Positions 1 to 7,472 of a DNA stretch of 12,234 nucleotides are shown piece after piece. The position numbers and the translations under genes are program-made. The notes beneath the pieces were generated by a model that was given only the letters and a program-made list of their open reading frames with translations, was not told the DNA's origin and searched no databases. The stretch covers positions 1 to 12,234 of the forward strand of contig PWOE01000001.1 in assembly GCA_003557585.1 (NCBI GenBank), given 5' to 3'. The DNA is from Candidatus Nealsoniibacteriota bacterium. GTDB lineage: Bacteria; Patescibacteriota; Minisyncoccia; Minisyncoccales; CSSED10-335. The first letter of the stretch is position 1. Each line of letters starts with the position of its first letter.

Positions 1-265
<265 letters not shown>

Positions 266-322
266 TTTGGCTGGTGATTAATGATTACAGTTTCAATTTA
301 CAACCGCATCGTTTTCGAGCTT

Positions 323-437
323 TTTGTAAGGTGACTATACTGGGAGTGCTCCACCTGTTCCCATTTCGAACACAGAAGTGAAATCTTCCAAGGCCGATGG
401 TAGTCTTTATGGCGAGAGTAGGTAGTCGCCTTACAAA
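323..437 (+). rRNA. rrf: 5S ribosomal RNA
   Basis: The 115-base segment has the 5S hallmarks: a central CCACCTGTTCCCATTTCGAA block, then CAGAAGTGAAA, GCCGATGGTAGT and GCGAGAGTAGG. The two ends form the terminal helix: TTTGTAAGGTGA (323-334) pairs with TCGCCTTACAAA (426-437) with one G-U pair. This helix sets the boundaries. It lies about 58 bases after the 23S end with no tRNA in between, so both are probably one transcript. Confidence 0.96.
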
Positions 438-466
438 GATCTTGATCTCTCACGAGGCGGTTTTTT
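427..466 (+). terminator. possible rRNA operon terminator
   Basis: CGCCT (427-431), in the 3' arm of the 5S terminal helix, can pair with AGGCG (455-459), directly before a run of six T (461-466). The stem is only 5 bp, plus one possible G-T pair, and the loop is long. Forming it would disrupt the 5S helix. The position after the rRNA operon is right, but the structure is weak. Confidence 0.3.
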
Positions 467-472
467 CATCTC

Positions 473-501
473 TTTAAATGCTTTTTGAAATGATATATAC
501 T
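473..501 (+). promoter_or_regulatory. putative promoter of the mreC-mreD-mrdA operon
   Basis: TTTAAA (473-478) and TATACT (496-501) are separated by 17 bases and match the sigma70 -35/-10 pattern at 4/6 and 5/6 positions. The predicted start site is near 508-510. The mreC ATG is at 512, so the transcript would have almost no leader. There is no Shine-Dalgarno site before the ATG. Confidence 0.5.
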
Positions 502-511
502 AAGAATTGAT

Positions 512-1324
512 ATGAAAGGATTAAATATAAGGAAAAGAGACGATCAAAAAAGAAAAAGAGTTCTTGTGGCTACTCTTGTTCTTCTTTCTTTTCTTTTCTT
601 GTTCTTTTTTTCTGAAAGAATATCTAATTCATTTTATCGAATATCAGACCCAATTCAGAAGTCTTTGAGCTCATTAGGCAAGCAGAGTTTTTTTATAACC
701 AGATATCTTGCAGACGCTGATCAATTAAGGCAGGAAAACGAAAGATTGATAAAAGAACGATATAGATTAATTAGTGCAATCATTTCTTTGAAAGAAGTTG
801 AAAGGGAAAACGAAACGCTCAGAGAAGTTTTAGAAAATGGCCTCGATCAAGAGTTCGAACTTGTCTTAGCTGAAGCTTCGGGCTTCGATATCTTCGGCGA
901 TAGCTTTGTAATAGATAAAGGTGCCAAGGATGGTATCTCAATTGGAATGCCGGTTATAACCTCTAGAAAAGTCTTGGTTGGTAGAATCGTTGATCTTTAT
1001 GATAACTTTTCTCGGGTGATGCTTGTTACAGACAAAGATAGTCCATATTTTGATGCTCGAATTCAAGGAAGCGATGCTCAGGGAGTCGTTAAAGGAAGAG
1101 GCAATCTCAGTCTAGAGATAGATTTAATCTCCAAAGACTATGACCTGAGAGAAGGGCAGGGAGTTATAGCGATGGGAGAAGTATTTCCAAAAGGATTATT
1201 CGTTGGAGTTATTAAAGAAGTTTTTAAAAGCGATGCTAAACCGTTTCAGAGAGCAGATCTGATTCCTCTTTTCAATAAAAGAACGATTGATAAGGTCTTT
1301 ATCATAACAGGCTACAAAGAATGA
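512..1324 (+). CDS. mreC: rod shape-determining protein MreC
   Basis: MreC is the bitopic scaffold protein of the elongasome; in the family it binds PBP2 and MreD and activates lateral wall synthesis. The 270-residue product has the family layout. There is a short basic N-terminus, one membrane segment at about 17-34, a coiled coil at about 69-108, and then the paired beta-barrel region. That region contains DSFVIDKGAKDG (130-141), the VGRI element, and a late GQGVIAMG...FPKGL stretch that corresponds to the usual GD-V-TSG...FP-GL motif. Length is normal for the family. The gene follows the rRNA operon with no mreB in between. Its TGA overlaps the mreD ATG (ATGA), which implies translational coupling. 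The ATG at 512 is the first good start and fits the upstream promoter. Confidence 0.93.
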   Translation: MKGLNIRKRDDQKRKRVLVATLVLLSFLFLFFFSERISNSFYRISDPIQKSLSSLGKQSFFITRYLADADQLRQENERLIKERYRLISAIISLKEVERENETLREVLENGLDQEFELVLAEASGFDIFGDSFVIDKGAKDGISIGMPVITSRKVLVGRIVDLYDNFSRVMLVTDKDSPYFDARIQGSDAQGVVKGRGNLSLEIDLISKDYDLREGQGVIAMGEVFPKGLFVGVIKEVFKSDAKPFQRADLIPLFNKRTIDKVFIITGYKE

Positions 1325-1635
1325 AAGATATTTTAAATAACTCAATTCTTTTTCTCTCCTTCTATTTCTTGATCGTTTTTCAAACAAGCTTTGCAATTCA
1401 TTTTCCATTTTTTCAGATATTTTTCTATCTAACACTTGTTCTTCTTTCGGCATTAATTGTGTTTGAGAGTCCAAATAGTTACAGGGGAGTTTTTCTAGCA
1501 ATCTTTGTCGGTCTGCTTTGGGACATCTTTTCTATTACTTTCTTTGGCTTCTATATTTTAACTCTAGGCCTGCCCGCTTTAATCTTGAAAATATTTTTAA
1601 AGAATTATGTTTGGTTTGTTCCACAAGAATCTTAA
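1321..1635 (+). CDS. mreD: short MreD-like rod shape-determining membrane protein
   Basis: This 104-residue, very hydrophobic protein has about four predicted membrane segments (roughly 8-22, 32-48, 56-71 and 73-92). MreD is the integral membrane partner of MreC in the elongasome. The assignment rests on position between mreC and mrdA, on hydrophobicity, and on the GLLWDIFS stretch, which resembles the conserved G-L--D-- element of MreD. Typical MreD is about 160 residues with five or six membrane segments, so this is a reduced version. It starts at the ATGA overlap with mreC. Its 3' end overlaps the mrdA start by 29 bases in another frame. A different small membrane protein cannot be excluded from sequence alone. 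Confidence 0.72.
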   Translation: MKDILNNSILFLSFYFLIVFQTSFAIHFPFFQIFFYLTLVLLSALIVFESPNSYRGVFLAIFVGLLWDIFSITFFGFYILTLGLPALILKIFLKNYVWFVPQES

Positions 1636-3523
1636 GATAGATATCTCTAACAGGGATGAGATTGAACCTCAAGAGGTTTTTTTAGATAATCTAACTAAAA
1701 AAAGAGATGAAAGGGGTGAATTCTCTGACAAAAAAATTGAGGTGCCTCTTTCTAGGCGTTGTTTTTATGGCCTTCTATTGTCTTGCTTTCTCGTCTTCTC
1801 TTTTCTTTTTTTGAAATCTTTTCAATTACAAGTGGTTAAAGGAGAAGAGTTCTCAATAAAAGCCGAAAGAAATAGATATGCTTTTTCTCTTATAGATTCT
1901 TCAAGAGGAGTTATCTATGATAAAAATTTTAACCAACTTGTTTACAATAGACCAGTCTTTAATTTAACAATTAATTCCAAAGAGCTGCCTTCGGAACATG
2001 AAGATATTTTTCAAAAGTTAGCCAAGATTGCCGAGATCGATTTAAACGAATTACAAGAAGATTTCAATGAATCAAACTCTGATTCTTTTGTTGTCTTGAG
2101 CGATTTAAAGCACGATGAGTTAATTAAATTAGAGATAAAGACAAGAGATCTTCCGGGAATAGAGATTACCAAAGAGACGCTAAGATATTATGACGATGCC
2201 GCTATCTTTTCTCACGTTATTGGTTATCTAGGCAAGATATCTCCAGAAGAGAGAAAGCAATTCCCTGGAGTATATTCTTTAAATGATTGGATAGGTAAAA
2301 TTGGCCTTGAAAGACGTTACGAAGAAGAGTTGAAAGTTACTCCTGGTAGAACCAAGATAGAGAGAGATGTTCTTGGTAGGCCTCTTTCCGAAGAGCTTAT
2401 CTCTTTGCCTCAATCTGGCAACAGTTTAGTTCTAACAATTGATGCTGACCTTCAAAGAAAAGCTTATTCAGTGCTTGAAGAACATCTAGTCAATATCGGC
2501 TCTAGGAATGCTGTTGTAGTCGCCACCAATCCTCAAACAGGCGAGGTCTTGTCTTTGATTAGCTATCCCGGCTTTGATAACAACGTCTTTTCGTCTGGTT
2601 CCAGCGAAGCAATTAATCAGATATTCAATGACCCAGAGATGTCCCTTTTCAATCGAGCCATAGCTGGTCTTTATCCAGTCGGCTCTACGATTAAACCTTT
2701 CATCGCTTTAGCGGCCTTAGAAGAAGGCATAGTGACTCAAGGGAAGCAATTCTATTCAGATGGAAGCATCACAGTTGCTAATCCTTGGGATCCCTCTAAT
2801 CCATCTGTTTTTGGTGATTGGATGGCTCATGGCTGGGTTGATTTGAGAAGAGCTTTAGCAGTCTCTAGCAATGTCTATTTCTATACTATCGGTGGCGGAT
2901 ATCAAGACCAAAAAGGATTGGGTCCTGAATTAATGAAGAGATATCTTAATCTTTTTGGATGGGGATCGAAGACAGAGATTGATCTCTCTGGCGAAAAGGA
3001 AGGATTTATCCCATCTCCTGAATGGAAACGAGAGACAAGAAATGATTCTTGGCGAATCGGAGATAGTTACAATCTATCTATTGGACAAGGAGACATTGCC
3101 GTAACTCCACTTCAAGTAACTTATGCTTATAATGCGATAGCTAATGGAGGTCGATTAATGAGGCCAAGCTTAGTTAAAAAGATTATTAATGATGAGGGCG
3201 AGGTGGTTCAGATAAAAGAGATTGAAGTTGTTCAGGAAAATATCTTTAATGCAATCAATCTTAAGGCAGTTAGAGAGGGGATGAGAGATGCTGTTTTAAT
3301 CGGTTCAGCAACAACATTGCAATCAGTGCCAGTGACTTGTGCCGCAAAAACAGGTACAGCACAGATATCTAAACCGGGCCATTATCACAATTGGGTCTCT
3401 GTTTTTGCCCCTTATGACGATCCAGAGATAGTCTTAACCGTAATTATTGAAGAAGTTGAAGGGATTAGAGCCGCAGCTTTACCTATCGCCAGAGATATCT
3501 TGACTTATTATTTCAAAGATTAG
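1607..3523 (+). CDS. mrdA: penicillin-binding protein 2 (peptidoglycan D,D-transpeptidase)
   Basis: This class B PBP cross-links new peptidoglycan during elongation and acts on the outer face of the membrane. The 638-residue product has a cytoplasmic N-terminus of about 50 residues, a membrane segment at about 51-71, and a dimerisation region beginning with SSRGVIYDKNFNQLVYNRP. The C-terminal transpeptidase domain has all three catalytic motifs: S360-T-I-K363 (nucleophile Ser360), S420-S-N422 and K581-T-G-T584. The TPLQ...IANGG stretch is also typical. The ATG at 1607 lies inside the end of mreD. The cytoplasmic tail (IEPQEVFLDNLTKK) looks like that of other CPR-type PBP2 proteins, which supports this start. 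It is the last gene of the operon, since a hairpin with a T-rich tail follows directly. The partner glycosyltransferase rodA is not in the window. Confidence 0.93.
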   Translation: MFGLFHKNLKIDISNRDEIEPQEVFLDNLTKKRDERGEFSDKKIEVPLSRRCFYGLLLSCFLVFSFLFLKSFQLQVVKGEEFSIKAERNRYAFSLIDSSRGVIYDKNFNQLVYNRPVFNLTINSKELPSEHEDIFQKLAKIAEIDLNELQEDFNESNSDSFVVLSDLKHDELIKLEIKTRDLPGIEITKETLRYYDDAAIFSHVIGYLGKISPEERKQFPGVYSLNDWIGKIGLERRYEEELKVTPGRTKIERDVLGRPLSEELISLPQSGNSLVLTIDADLQRKAYSVLEEHLVNIGSRNAVVVATNPQTGEVLSLISYPGFDNNVFSSGSSEAINQIFNDPEMSLFNRAIAGLYPVGSTIKPFIALAALEEGIVTQGKQFYSDGSITVANPWDPSNPSVFGDWMAHGWVDLRRALAVSSNVYFYTIGGGYQDQKGLGPELMKRYLNLFGWGSKTEIDLSGEKEGFIPSPEWKRETRNDSWRIGDSYNLSIGQGDIAVTPLQVTYAYNAIANGGRLMRPSLVKKIINDEGEVVQIKEIEVVQENIFNAINLKAVREGMRDAVLIGSATTLQSVPVTCAAKTGTAQISKPGHYHNWVSVFAPYDDPEIVLTVIIEEVEGIRAAALPIARDILTYYFKD

Positions 3524-3531
3524 CTTGTTAT

Positions 3532-3568
3532 AAACAAGAAAGAGATTATCTTTCCTGTTTTTATTTTG
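3532..3568 (+). terminator. intrinsic terminator after mrdA
   Basis: Bases 3532-3543 pair with 3549-3560 around the loop GATTA, giving a 12-bp stem with one A-C mismatch (3537/3555). The core GAAAGA/TCTTTC is perfect. The 3' side runs into a T-rich stretch (TTTTTATTTT, 3558-3567). The stem is AT-rich and so of moderate strength. It separates the mre operon from greA. Confidence 0.55.
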
Positions 3569-3570
3569 TA

Positions 3571-3579
3571 TGTTATATT
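3571..3579 (+). promoter_or_regulatory. extended -10 promoter element of greA
   Basis: TGTTATATT fits the extended -10 form TGnTATAAT with one mismatch in the hexamer. No clear -35 box is seen, which is common for extended -10 promoters. The predicted start is near 3586, six bases before the greA ATG at 3592, so the mRNA would be nearly leaderless. Confidence 0.5.
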
Positions 3580-3591
3580 TAAAGAAACTAT

Positions 3592-4065
3592 ATGAATTCC
3601 GATGCCAAAAAGGAGGTTAGTTCTGAAATGCTTGATAAGCTTAAAAAAGAGCTAAATCATCTAAAAAAGACAAAAAGAAGAGAGATTGCAGATAAGCTCC
3701 GCCACGCCATCTCTTTTGGAGACCTTAAAGAGAATGCTGCTTACCATGAAGCGAAAGACGAGCAAGCTTTTTTGGAAGGAAGAATTGCTGAGCTAGAGCA
3801 GATTATAAGAAGTTCTGTTGTCTCTTGTAGCAGCAATAGATTATCCGACCAAGTTTCTATCGGTTCAAAAATTAAAGTTGTTTTAAATGATAATGAAGAA
3901 GAGATAACGATTGTTAGCGGATTAGATTCTGACCCTTTGAATGGCAAGATATCAGCCGACTCTCCAATGGGCAAAGCTCTTTTAGGAAAAAAGGAAGGTC
4001 AGGAAACTTTTTTGGAGACTCCTGCTCAAGAAAAGATTTCTATTAAAATTAAAAAAATAAATTAA
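3592..4065 (+). CDS. greA: transcription elongation factor GreA
   Basis: GreA enters the secondary channel of RNA polymerase and stimulates cleavage of backtracked RNA, rescuing stalled complexes. The 157-residue product is of normal length (about 158). It has the N-terminal antiparallel coiled coil at about 12-78 with the acidic tip signature GDLKENAAYHEAKDEQ (residues 43-58; Asp44 and Glu47 correspond to the catalytic-tip acidic residues of E. coli GreA), and the C-terminal FKBP-like domain. The ATG at 3592 gives the family length and fits the upstream extended -10 element. However, a strong Shine-Dalgarno core GGAGG at 3612-3616 lies before an in-frame ATG at 3628, which would give a 145-residue form without the first 12 residues. 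The stop is separated from lysS by one base. Confidence 0.94.
   Translation: MNSDAKKEVSSEMLDKLKKELNHLKKTKRREIADKLRHAISFGDLKENAAYHEAKDEQAFLEGRIAELEQIIRSSVVSCSSNRLSDQVSIGSKIKVVLNDNEEEITIVSGLDSDPLNGKISADSPMGKALLGKKEGQETFLETPAQEKISIKIKKIN
3612..3630 (+). promoter_or_regulatory. internal Shine-Dalgarno site and alternative greA start
   Basis: AAGGAGG ends at 3616 and an in-frame ATG follows at 3628-3630, an 11-base spacer that is slightly long. It is the only GGAGG-type site near a + strand gene start in the window. It may mark the true start, a second start, or be chance. Confidence 0.35.
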
Positions 4066-4066
4066 G

Positions 4067-5542
4067 ATGGCGACCATAGATGAAATTAGAGAGAACAGAA
4101 TAGGAAAGATCAACAAGATTAAAAGCTTGGGTCTCTTGGCTTATCCGGGGGAGGTTAAAAGAGATTATAGCAACCAAGAAGCTCTGACAAAATTTTCCTC
4201 TATTAAAAAGCAAAACAGAGAGATATATTTAGTTGGCAGAATGAAATCTCAAAGAGGTCACGGCAAAGCTTGCTTTGTCGATATAGAAGATGGCACCGCT
4301 TCCATTCAAGTCTTTTTAAGGCAAGACTCTCTAGGAGAAAATCTTTATAACTTTTTTAAAGATAATTTTGATATTGGCGACTTTGTTCAAGTTAAGGGAT
4401 TCCTTTTCTTAACAAAAAAGAAGGAGAAAACGATTGATGCCACCGATATCAAGATGATAAGCAAGAGCATTCTTCCGTTACCAGAAAAATGGCATGGCTT
4501 GAAAGATGTTGAGGAAAGATTCAGAAAAAGATATCTAGACCTTATCTTTAATAAAGAAAGCAAGAGAAACTTTGAGATTAGATCAAAGATAATAAGAGAG
4601 ATTAGAAGATTTTTAGATGATCAAGATTTTCTGGAAGTTGAGACACCGATTTTACAGCCAGTTTATGGTGGAGCTCGGGCTAGACCATTCAAGACAAAGC
4701 TTAATGCTTTAAAGATGGATCTTTATCTTCGAATCGCCCCAGAACTATATTTAAAGAGATTGTTAATTGGTGGCTTTGAGAAAGTCTATGAGATTGGTCG
4801 CAATTTCAGAAACGAGGGAGTAGACAGAAGTCACAATCCAGACTTTACAGCGCTGGAATTCTATTGGGCTTATGCCAACTACAAAGATTTAATGAAGTTG
4901 ACCGAGCAGATGTTTAATCAAATTATTAAAGCTGTTTTTGGTAAGCAAGAGATAGAGTATGAAGGCAAGAAGATAGACTTCAAGGCGCCTTGGCCAAGAG
5001 TCGACTTCAGCGATTTAATTAAAAGAGAAGCTAAGATAGATATAGATTCATTGAATGAAAAAGCCTTGAAGGATTTTTCAGTAAAGAATGGTATCAAGCT
5101 AGACAAAGGAGTGACAAAGGCCGAGATTAGCGATGAGATATTCAAAAAGTTTTGCAGGCCAAAGATATGGAATCCGACATTTATTCTACATTATCCAATT
5201 GGTTTCCAGCCTTTAGCAAAGTCTTTAGATAAAAATCCAGACAAGCTTGCTAATATACAATTGGTTATTGGTGGTTGGGAGATAGTTAATGCTTTCTCAG
5301 AATTAAATGATCCGATTGAACAGAAAAAGAGATTTCAAGAACAAGAAACTCTTTTCAAAAAAGGACTTGAGGAAGCTCAAAGAATCGATAATGATTTCTT
5401 GGAAGCATTGAGTCATGGCATGCCACCAGCTGCCGGCTTCGGCTTGGGTATCGACAGGTTGGCGGCTCTGTTAACAGATTCTCACAGCTTGAGAGAAATT
5501 ATACTATTTCCTACAATGAAAAAGAGAAAGCAAGATGAATAG
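4067..5542 (+). CDS. lysS: lysyl-tRNA synthetase, class II
   Basis: The enzyme attaches lysine to tRNA-Lys in the cytoplasm. The 491-residue product has an N-terminal OB-fold anticodon-binding domain (about 50-145) and a class II catalytic core. Motif 1 is around FLEVETP (188-194). Motif 2 is FRNEGVDRSHNPDFTALEFY (247-266). Motif 3 is GFGLGIDRL (457-465). The WEIVNAFSELNDP stretch matches the lysine-site region of bacterial LysRS. Length is typical. The gene begins one base after the greA stop without a Shine-Dalgarno site, so it is probably expressed by coupling within the greA transcript. Its 3' end overlaps the next gene by 8 bases. Confidence 0.96.
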   Translation: MATIDEIRENRIGKINKIKSLGLLAYPGEVKRDYSNQEALTKFSSIKKQNREIYLVGRMKSQRGHGKACFVDIEDGTASIQVFLRQDSLGENLYNFFKDNFDIGDFVQVKGFLFLTKKKEKTIDATDIKMISKSILPLPEKWHGLKDVEERFRKRYLDLIFNKESKRNFEIRSKIIREIRRFLDDQDFLEVETPILQPVYGGARARPFKTKLNALKMDLYLRIAPELYLKRLLIGGFEKVYEIGRNFRNEGVDRSHNPDFTALEFYWAYANYKDLMKLTEQMFNQIIKAVFGKQEIEYEGKKIDFKAPWPRVDFSDLIKREAKIDIDSLNEKALKDFSVKNGIKLDKGVTKAEISDEIFKKFCRPKIWNPTFILHYPIGFQPLAKSLDKNPDKLANIQLVIGGWEIVNAFSELNDPIEQKKRFQEQETLFKKGLEEAQRIDNDFLEALSHGMPPAAGFGLGIDRLAALLTDSHSLREIILFPTMKKRKQDE

Positions 5543-6083
5543 AAAAGAAGCACTAGAGTTAATTAAAAGATACGTCAAGAATGAAAACAGCATAAAGCAT
5601 ATGCTGGCGACTGAAGCGATAATGAAATCTTTGGCAGAAAGATTGAATCAAGACAAAGAAAAGTGGGCTTTAGCAGGTCTTTTGCATGATATAGACATGG
5701 AGATGATTAAAAGCCCTGACAAGCACGGCATCATGGCCTGCGAGATATTGCAAGAATTCAAGATAGATGAAGAGATCTTGGAAGCGGTAAAGGCTCACAA
5801 TGAGGCGACAGGAAAAGAGCCAGTGAGCTTGATGGAAAAAGCCATTTTCTGCACCGATCCATTAACTGGATTGATTGTTGCTAGTACATTGGTTTTACCA
5901 TCAAAGAAGATTAACGATCTCACTTCGGAATCGGTCTTAAAAAGATTTAAAGAAAAGGCTTTTGCTAGGGGAGCCCGCAGAGAAGCGATTAGTCGATGTT
6001 CCGAGATTAATTTAAATTTAGATGAATTTATTGAGCTAGGCCTTGAAGCGATGCAAAGCATTAGCGACGAGTTAAATCTTTAG
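5535..6083 (+). CDS. HD-domain (HDIG-type) metal-dependent phosphohydrolase
   Basis: The 182-residue soluble protein carries the HD superfamily metal-binding pattern: His22, the His51-Asp52 doublet in LLHDIDME, His64, His88 and Asp108. Such proteins hydrolyse phosphate esters, often of nucleotides; the substrate cannot be read from the sequence. The spacing and the opening helix resemble small HDIG-type hydrolases common in Gram-positive and CPR genomes. The start ATG (5535) lies inside the end of lysS (8-base overlap), and serS begins 16 bases downstream. The gene therefore sits between two aminoacyl-tRNA synthetase genes, and a role in nucleotide or alarmone housekeeping linked to translation is only speculation. 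No membrane segment or signal peptide is present. Confidence 0.85.
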   Translation: MNRKEALELIKRYVKNENSIKHMLATEAIMKSLAERLNQDKEKWALAGLLHDIDMEMIKSPDKHGIMACEILQEFKIDEEILEAVKAHNEATGKEPVSLMEKAIFCTDPLTGLIVASTLVLPSKKINDLTSESVLKRFKEKAFARGARREAISRCSEINLNLDEFIELGLEAMQSISDELNL

Positions 6084-6086
6084 CAA

Positions 6087-6092
6087 TATAAA
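6087..6092 (+). promoter_or_regulatory. possible -10 box of serS
   Basis: TATAAA lies in the 16-base gap after the HD gene. Its spacing puts a start site at about 6099, next to the ATG at 6100. No convincing -35 box or TG extension is seen. The gap is AT-rich, so chance is possible, and serS may simply be read from upstream. Confidence 0.3.
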
Positions 6093-6099
6093 TAAATAT

Positions 6100-7371
6100 A
6101 TGTTAGACATCAAATTCATAAGAGACAACGTATCTCTTGTTGAAGAAGTGATAAAAAACAAGGGAATCAAAATTGATTTAAATAGACTGCTTGCTTTAGA
6201 CAAAGAGAGAAGGGAATTGATTCGTCAGTTAGATGATTTAAGGTCTGAGCAAAACAAGCTTGGTCGAGAAGATATAGAGAAAGCAAGAGAAGTCAAGGCA
6301 AAAATTAAAGAGATAACTCCAGGATTTCACGAAGTAGAGAAAGAATACAATGAATTGATAATCCTAACCCCTAATCTTTATTCAGAAGATACACCGATAG
6401 CTAAAGATGAATCGGGCAATAAAGAGGTCTCTAGCTGGGGTAAAATCCCTGAGTTTAAATTCAAAATAAAGGACCATATAGAGATCGGCCAAGATTTAAA
6501 TATATTAAACCTTGAGAAAGGAGTTAAGACGAGCGGCTTTCGAGGTTATTATTTAAAAAACGAAGGGGCCTATCTCGCCTTTGCATTAATTTGGCACTCT
6601 ATCAACAAGATGAAAGAGAGAGGTTTTTCTTTCATGATTCCACCAACAATTTTAAAAGAATTTTCTCTTATCGGTAGCGGTCATTTTCCATTTGGCAAAG
6701 AAGAGGTCTATCAGATAGCTAATCCGGGCCGTATAGCTGACACTGACAACAAGAAAGAGAATCTTTATCTTGGAGGAACATCAGAGCCATCTCTTTTAGC
6801 TTATTTCTCAGACACTGTCTTAGATGAAAAGGATTTGCCGATAAAGACTTGCGCTTTTTCTCAATGCTACAGATCAGAGGCTGGTAGTTACGGCAAAGAT
6901 ACCAAGGGCCTTTATCGATTACATGAATTTATGAAAGTAGAGCAACTAGTTCTCTGTAAAAACGATATAAAAGAGTCTAATCGTTGGTTGGAAGAGATGA
7001 GAAAGATCTCAGAAGAGATTCTTCGAGAATTAAAACTTCCTTATCGAGTTGTTCAAGTTTGTAGCGGAGATATGGGAGCAGGCAAGTACAAGATGTATGA
7101 TATTGAAACTTGGATGCCATCAAGGGAAAATTACGGAGAAACTCATTCAGATTCTAATTTAACTGACTGGCAATCAAGAAGACTCAATATCTTTTATAAA
7201 AACTCAAAAGGAGAGAAAGTGTTAACTCATGCTTTAAACAACACGGTGATTGCTTCACCAAGGATATTGATAGCTATTTTAGAGAACTATCAACAGAAAG
7301 ACGGCAGCGTTAAAGTTCCAAAAATTTTACAGAAGTATATTGGTAAAAAAGAGATAAAAAAAAGGAGCTAA
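6100..7371 (+). CDS. serS: seryl-tRNA synthetase
   Basis: The enzyme charges tRNA-Ser with serine. The 423-residue product has the N-terminal tRNA-binding coiled-coil arm (about 30-100) and a class II core. The serine-site T227-S228-E229 is present. Motif 2 is CYRSEAGSYGKDTKGLYRLHEF (256-277, split here as CYRSEAGSYGK / DTKGLYRLHEF). The ETHSDSNLTDWQSRR stretch starts at 347. Motif 3 is at 377-388, where the usual HTLNGSG is replaced by HALNNTV; this variant is, from memory, seen in CPR enzymes. Length is normal (about 425). The last codons and the stop lie within a perfect palindrome that also ends a small - strand ORF, so both products end in Arg-Ser. Confidence 0.96.
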   Translation: MLDIKFIRDNVSLVEEVIKNKGIKIDLNRLLALDKERRELIRQLDDLRSEQNKLGREDIEKAREVKAKIKEITPGFHEVEKEYNELIILTPNLYSEDTPIAKDESGNKEVSSWGKIPEFKFKIKDHIEIGQDLNILNLEKGVKTSGFRGYYLKNEGAYLAFALIWHSINKMKERGFSFMIPPTILKEFSLIGSGHFPFGKEEVYQIANPGRIADTDNKKENLYLGGTSEPSLLAYFSDTVLDEKDLPIKTCAFSQCYRSEAGSYGKDTKGLYRLHEFMKVEQLVLCKNDIKESNRWLEEMRKISEEILRELKLPYRVVQVCSGDMGAGKYKMYDIETWMPSRENYGETHSDSNLTDWQSRRLNIFYKNSKGEKVLTHALNNTVIASPRILIAILENYQQKDGSVKVPKILQKYIGKKEIKKRS

Positions 7372-7382
7372 TTTAGCTCCTT
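7356..7382 (-). terminator. intrinsic terminator for the - strand small ORF
   Basis: AAGGAGCTA (7362-7370) and TAGCTCCTT (7374-7382) form a perfect 9-bp stem with a 3-base loop. On the + strand the hairpin is preceded by eight A (7356-7363) and followed by TTGGAGG, so there is no + strand T-tract. On the - strand it is followed by a run of eight T, the classic terminator form. The direction therefore points to a - strand transcript. Confidence 0.75.
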
Positions 7383-7465
7383 GGAGGAGGTCTTGATTGC
7401 GTTAGAAGATAGGCAATAGCAACGATGAGAACAATAGTCAGGGTAAGCCCTAGGTCTTGATTCAC
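7373..7465 (-). CDS. small single-pass membrane peptide (30 residues, unrecognised)
   Basis: I do not recognise this peptide. The ORF starts with GTG (7465 downward) and ends with TAA at 7375-7373. It encodes a polar start (MNQDLG), a hydrophobic stretch LTLTIVLIVAIAYLL (residues 7-21) long enough to span the membrane, and a basic, proline-rich tail (TQSRPPPRS). By the positive-inside rule the tail would be cytoplasmic. A strong Shine-Dalgarno site (GGGAGG, complement of 7473-7478) stands about seven bases before the GTG. A sigma70-like promoter lies upstream and an intrinsic terminator overlaps the stop. Its stop is one base from the convergent serS stop. No main gene in the window has such a site at its start, so the signals are unlikely to be chance. 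The alternative is a non-coding RNA of about 130 bases. Confidence 0.6.
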   Translation of the reverse strand: MNQDLGLTLTIVLIVAIAYLLTQSRPPPRS

Positions 7466-7472
7466 TTTGAAC

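Noticed and set aside
1196..1501. 101-codon - strand ORF over the mreC/mreD junction
   Set aside because: It is antisense to two genes with clear family features; it has no start signals or recognised motifs.
7362..7382. Terminator for serS on the + strand
   Set aside because: The hairpin is followed by TTGGAGGAGG on the + strand, with no T-tract. The T-tract is on the - strand side only.
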